Part shown: positions 4,235-6,927 of the stretch, piece by piece
How positions within the stretch are numbered: position 1 is the stretch's first letter
How the letters are laid out: every line of letters starts with the position of its first letter
From: Methanobacteriota archaeon
GTDB lineage: Archaea; Thermoplasmatota; Poseidoniia; Poseidoniales; Poseidoniaceae
Direction of reading: 5' to 3'
NCBI GenBank assembly: GCA_002727485.1
Contig: PBXE01000007.1
Location: 1 to 6,927, forward strand
Length of the DNA: 6,927 nucleotides
Notes under the pieces: generated by a model
The model's input: the letters and a program-made list of their open reading frames with translations, nothing else
The model's database searches: none
What the model was told of the DNA's origin: nothing
Position numbers and translations under genes: made by a program

Positions 4235-6927
4235 TATTCTTCCTCTCCTAAATATCTCTTAGAATCACTCTTCAAAAATGGTGTATAAAACGCTGGTAGA
4301 AGTATAAGACTAGATAATAATGCAAGAGTAATTGCTACCACAAATGCTTGGCCAAATAGTCTCAATGGTAACAGTGCAGACAAATTGAGAACTGCAAACC
4401 CTCCAGCCGTTGTTAGAGCTGCACCATACATTGCTCGTCCAGTGGTAGCAGAGGTATTTTCTACCCAAACCTTCTGCCCTGCTGAAGGATTATGTTGAAC
4501 CTCTTCTTCCAATCTAACTGTATAGTGAACTGCATAATCTACACCTAGTCCAAGAGAAAGTGCTCCAATAGTAACTGTTTGTGGATTAATTTGATACCCT
4601 GTAAAGCCCATTATTCCATAGACCCATCCGACTACCATCATCAAAGGAATCCAGGATACAAATCCTCTTGCGAATCCTTGTTGTATATCCTTCTGTCTAA
4701 CACTATGAATAGATACTAGCATCACTAAGATAACTATTGCAACTATTGCAGTTGATTGAATAGAAGAAGCTGCAACATCTGAAGTTGTTTGAGCATTTAT
4801 TAAACTTCTACCGCTCAATCTTAATTCTCCTTCATCTGCTAAATTCAATTCAGTTTGCTCTAATAATTCATTAATTCTAGCATCCAAATCAACCGTTGCC
4901 TGCCAATCAAGTGTATTAGCCTGGAAAGAAATTAATGTCTGTTGACCGTTGGAATGCAGTATACTGCTTGTTAAATCTCTTCCAGTTTGATTGTTTAGTA
5001 ACCAATCTTTAAGAGAATCCCAACTACTCTGGTTATCACTATCAATTCCATTCATTAATTCATTCAAATATTGTTCTTGTATTCGAGACTCATCTAATAC
5101 ATTCCACAGTCCACTTGGTATTCCATTGACATCAGGACTTGCAGTAATGGCCGCTACTGTGGTGTTCCAAGAAGTACGGCCGTCTTTAGAAATTATATCT
5201 CCATCGTAAACGATGTATAGAGGGGAACGACTACTTTGGAAATCATCAGATAGCATAATGAAATCAGCCACAACCTCAATACTTGGATCAAACTGATCTC
5301 TCTGTTCAAAACCTACCTCAAGTTCTTGGAATCCGAAATACATCGGCACCAATAACAATACAGCGATTACTCCGACCTTTAACGGCTGAGTAGAAAGATT
5401 TCCGAGGCCTCTTGCAATAGGTCCTACCTCAATTTTACTCGCTTTGTCTAATTTTAATTTCTTAGGCGGTATTAGTGTCATCAAAGCAGGTAATGCAGTA
5501 ATACTAAGCAGGTAAATGAAAAATAATCCAATGGCAATCACAGTACCAAACACTTGTAAGAATGAGAGTGCTGAAAACCTGAAAGAAAGAAAACCTACCA
5601 TATCGGTAAAAATTGCAATCAATAGAGCGATAGATGTGAAAATAGTGCCTCTTTTTATTGCGGTTTTCCTTGCCTCGATAGAAAAATCGCGAATCGTTTC
5701 TCTAGAAATTTCATCTTTTGAATCTGCTACTTTCAATTCTTCTCTAATCCTCAAAACAACGTGTAAACCATAATCAACACCAATTGCTAAAAGCAAGACT
5801 GGGATGGAATTCATCGCAGCATTAAAAGTCATATTTATTCCAAAAAATTGTAACCAGCCCGAAAGACCATATGTTGCTGCAATAGCAAAAATTGTCAACA
5901 CCATTACATATCCTGTTTCTCTAACACTGCGGAAATTAAACCACAAAATAATCGATAATAACATAAATGCTGATCCTGTCAAAATTCCAATTTCCTTACC
6001 CAACGTTTCAGTTGAACCAACACCGAACTGTGAGAATGAGAATGTTCTAATTTCTTCATCACCTGTGGCTTCTTTCAAGTCAATAAGTAAGGATTTTGAC
6101 CAATCATTAATCGATTTCTCGACTTTAGCAAATTCACTAGACTCGTAACCATAAACAACCGGATCAGAACTTACTGCCAAAGTTGTAATAACTGGCCCCG
6201 ACATATTCCAAGGATTATCGCGTTCTCCTACGGGAATATTAGAGAGAATTATAGATCTATAATCGATTGATTGCTGTCCCTTGAGTGCATACAAATCACC
6301 AATCAGCCCTTCTAATCTTTCACCCATCAGTTCTTTTTGCTCTAAAGTTTTAGGAGAATTAAATCCAAATAATGAATATGTCCTGTAGATCATTTCTTCG
6401 ATTATAACCGTTAAATTTTCTCCAGAATCAAGTCGAGTAAGCCACTGCTCTGCTTGATTTGGTTGCCATGATAACAATCTCTGTGAAGTTACTGGCTCTA
6501 ACTTTGGAATCAATTTAGAAGAATTTGATAAATTATCTAAAGAAGAATTAAAACTACTCTCCGTAGAATTATGTAACGAATCGATGGCATTTTGAATTTC
6601 TAAAATCCAAGACTGTGCACTTACCGGATCTTGGATAGTCTGCCATTGAATAGCATAACTAGCCATTCCAAAATTAGGCTGTGAACCAAAAATGGGATAT
6701 TGATATTCGAGAAAATTAGAATCATTAAGCAACATTGCTTCACTCAAGGCAAGTTGTTTCCAGGTTTCTTCGAGAAGTAGTTCGCCTTCATCTACTTCAT
6801 CAATAACTCGGATGAAATCTACTGATGCTTGGTATTCGTCCTCGATTTCATTCAGCAATGCCACTGTTTCGTTGTCTGGGAAAAATCCATCTTCACTATT
6901 ATCAAACACTAGTTGGCTAGCCCCTGA
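4234..6927 (-). CDS. RND-superfamily MMPL/HAE3-type membrane exporter, 5' end outside the window
   Basis: The frame runs open to the right edge: 897 codons are visible, and six (SGASQL) precede the first possible start, a GTG at 6909. That GTG is not the true start, because the first transmembrane helix found in all RND proteins is missing and the sequence opens in the loop after it, at the family's FFPDN segment (residues 9-13 counted from the GTG). Two matching halves follow: a long outer loop (about 14-305), helices 2-6 (about 306-480), helix 7 (about 509-527), a second outer loop (528-717) and helices 8-12 (about 718-875). Each half has the membrane GVDYxxH motif with a charged Asp, Asp379 and Asp791, the likely proton-relay residues. 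HAE3-type members move hydrophobic molecules such as lipids, driven by the proton gradient. The substrate is unknown. Roughly 40-50 N-terminal residues are probably missing. It is the first gene of a pair with the ABA4-like protein. Confidence 0.93.
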   Translation of the reverse strand, partial: SGASQLVFDNSEDGFFPDNETVALLNEIEDEYQASVDFIRVIDEVDEGELLLEETWKQLALSEAMLLNDSNFLEYQYPIFGSQPNFGMASYAIQWQTIQDPVSAQSWILEIQNAIDSLHNSTESSFNSSLDNLSNSSKLIPKLEPVTSQRLLSWQPNQAEQWLTRLDSGENLTVIIEEMIYRTYSLFGFNSPKTLEQKELMGERLEGLIGDLYALKGQQSIDYRSIILSNIPVGERDNPWNMSGPVITTLAVSSDPVVYGYESSEFAKVEKSINDWSKSLLIDLKEATGDEEIRTFSFSQFGVGSTETLGKEIGILTGSAFMLLSIILWFNFRSVRETGYVMVLTIFAIAATYGLSGWLQFFGINMTFNAAMNSIPVLLLAIGVDYGLHVVLRIREELKVADSKDEISRETIRDFSIEARKTAIKRGTIFTSIALLIAIFTDMVGFLSFRFSALSFLQVFGTVIAIGLFFIYLLSITALPALMTLIPPKKLKLDKASKIEVGPIARGLGNLSTQPLKVGVIAVLLLVPMYFGFQELEVGFEQRDQFDPSIEVVADFIMLSDDFQSSRSPLYIVYDGDIISKDGRTSWNTTVAAITASPDVNGIPSGLWNVLDESRIQEQYLNELMNGIDSDNQSSWDSLKDWLLNNQTGRDLTSSILHSNGQQTLISFQANTLDWQATVDLDARINELLEQTELNLADEGELRLSGRSLINAQTTSDVAASSIQSTAIVAIVILVMLVSIHSVRQKDIQQGFARGFVSWIPLMMVVGWVYGIMGFTGYQINPQTVTIGALSLGLGVDYAVHYTVRLEEEVQHNPSAGQKVWVENTSATTGRAMYGAALTTAGGFAVLNLSALLPLRLFGQAFVVAITLALLSSLILLPAFYTPFLKSDSKRYLGEEE
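4241..4249 (-). promoter_or_regulatory. Ribosome-binding site for the ABA4-like gene inside the exporter's 3' end
   Basis: On the minus strand AGGAGAGGA (4249 to 4241) lies 7 bases before the ATG at 4234. It is formed by the codons for the Gly-Glu-Glu end of the exporter. A good Shine-Dalgarno sequence at this distance, together with the TAATG stop-start overlap, supports this start and translational coupling. It contrasts with the leaderless start of the surface-protein gene. Confidence 0.7.

Noticed and set aside
3930..4262. Rightward 110-codon frame opposite the ABA4-like gene
   Set aside because: The minus strand shows the family signature, four helices and a ribosome-binding site; the plus frame shows none.
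4991..6148. Three rightward frames (4991-5209, 5516-5773, 5804-6148) opposite the exporter
   Set aside because: All are antisense shadows of conserved RND segments, with no start signals or recognisable domains.

Overview
The window looks like a piece of a low-GC marine planktonic archaeal genome, most likely Marine Group II/III Euryarchaeota (Poseidoniales-like). This is inferred from three things. A secreted protein carries cysteine-paired, calcium-binding thrombospondin type 3 (TSP3) repeats of a style common in that group. The only clear promoter is an archaeal TATA box about 27 nt from a start codon, which implies a leaderless transcript. The genes are packed almost without spacers. No rRNA, tRNA, CRISPR or mobile element is visible, and no marker gene fixes the taxonomy.

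Layout. Positions 1-169 (+) hold the 3' end of a gene for a Gln/Thr/Pro-rich C-terminal tail. It converges on a minus-strand block with one base between the stop codons. Read in the direction of transcription, that block contains: (i) an RND/MMPL-type (HAE3-like) membrane exporter whose start lies beyond the right edge (6927-4234); (ii) a small four-helix membrane protein of the ABA4-like (DUF4281) family, overlapping the exporter by one base (4234-3803); (iii) a 61-base AT-rich spacer with a TATA box and a long inverted repeat (3742-3802); (iv) a 968-residue cell-surface protein combining beta-sandwich domains, four TSP3 repeats, an FSH1-type serine hydrolase domain, a YHYH domain and a C-terminal membrane anchor (3741-835); and (v) a SCO1/SenC copper-chaperone lipoprotein four bases further on (830-171).

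The genes form two translationally coupled pairs. Exporter plus ABA4-like protein is a membrane pair, possibly tied to apolar lipid or carotenoid handling. The YHYH surface protein plus SCO1 is an exported pair, possibly tied to copper delivery for a haem-copper oxidase. Both pair functions are inferred from family and adjacency; no oxidase or carotenoid enzyme is present here. The most unusual item is the multidomain surface protein, with an alpha/beta hydrolase inserted between calcium-binding repeats and a YHYH domain. The spacer, where a terminator-like hairpin and a leaderless promoter coincide, is the most notable non-coding structure.
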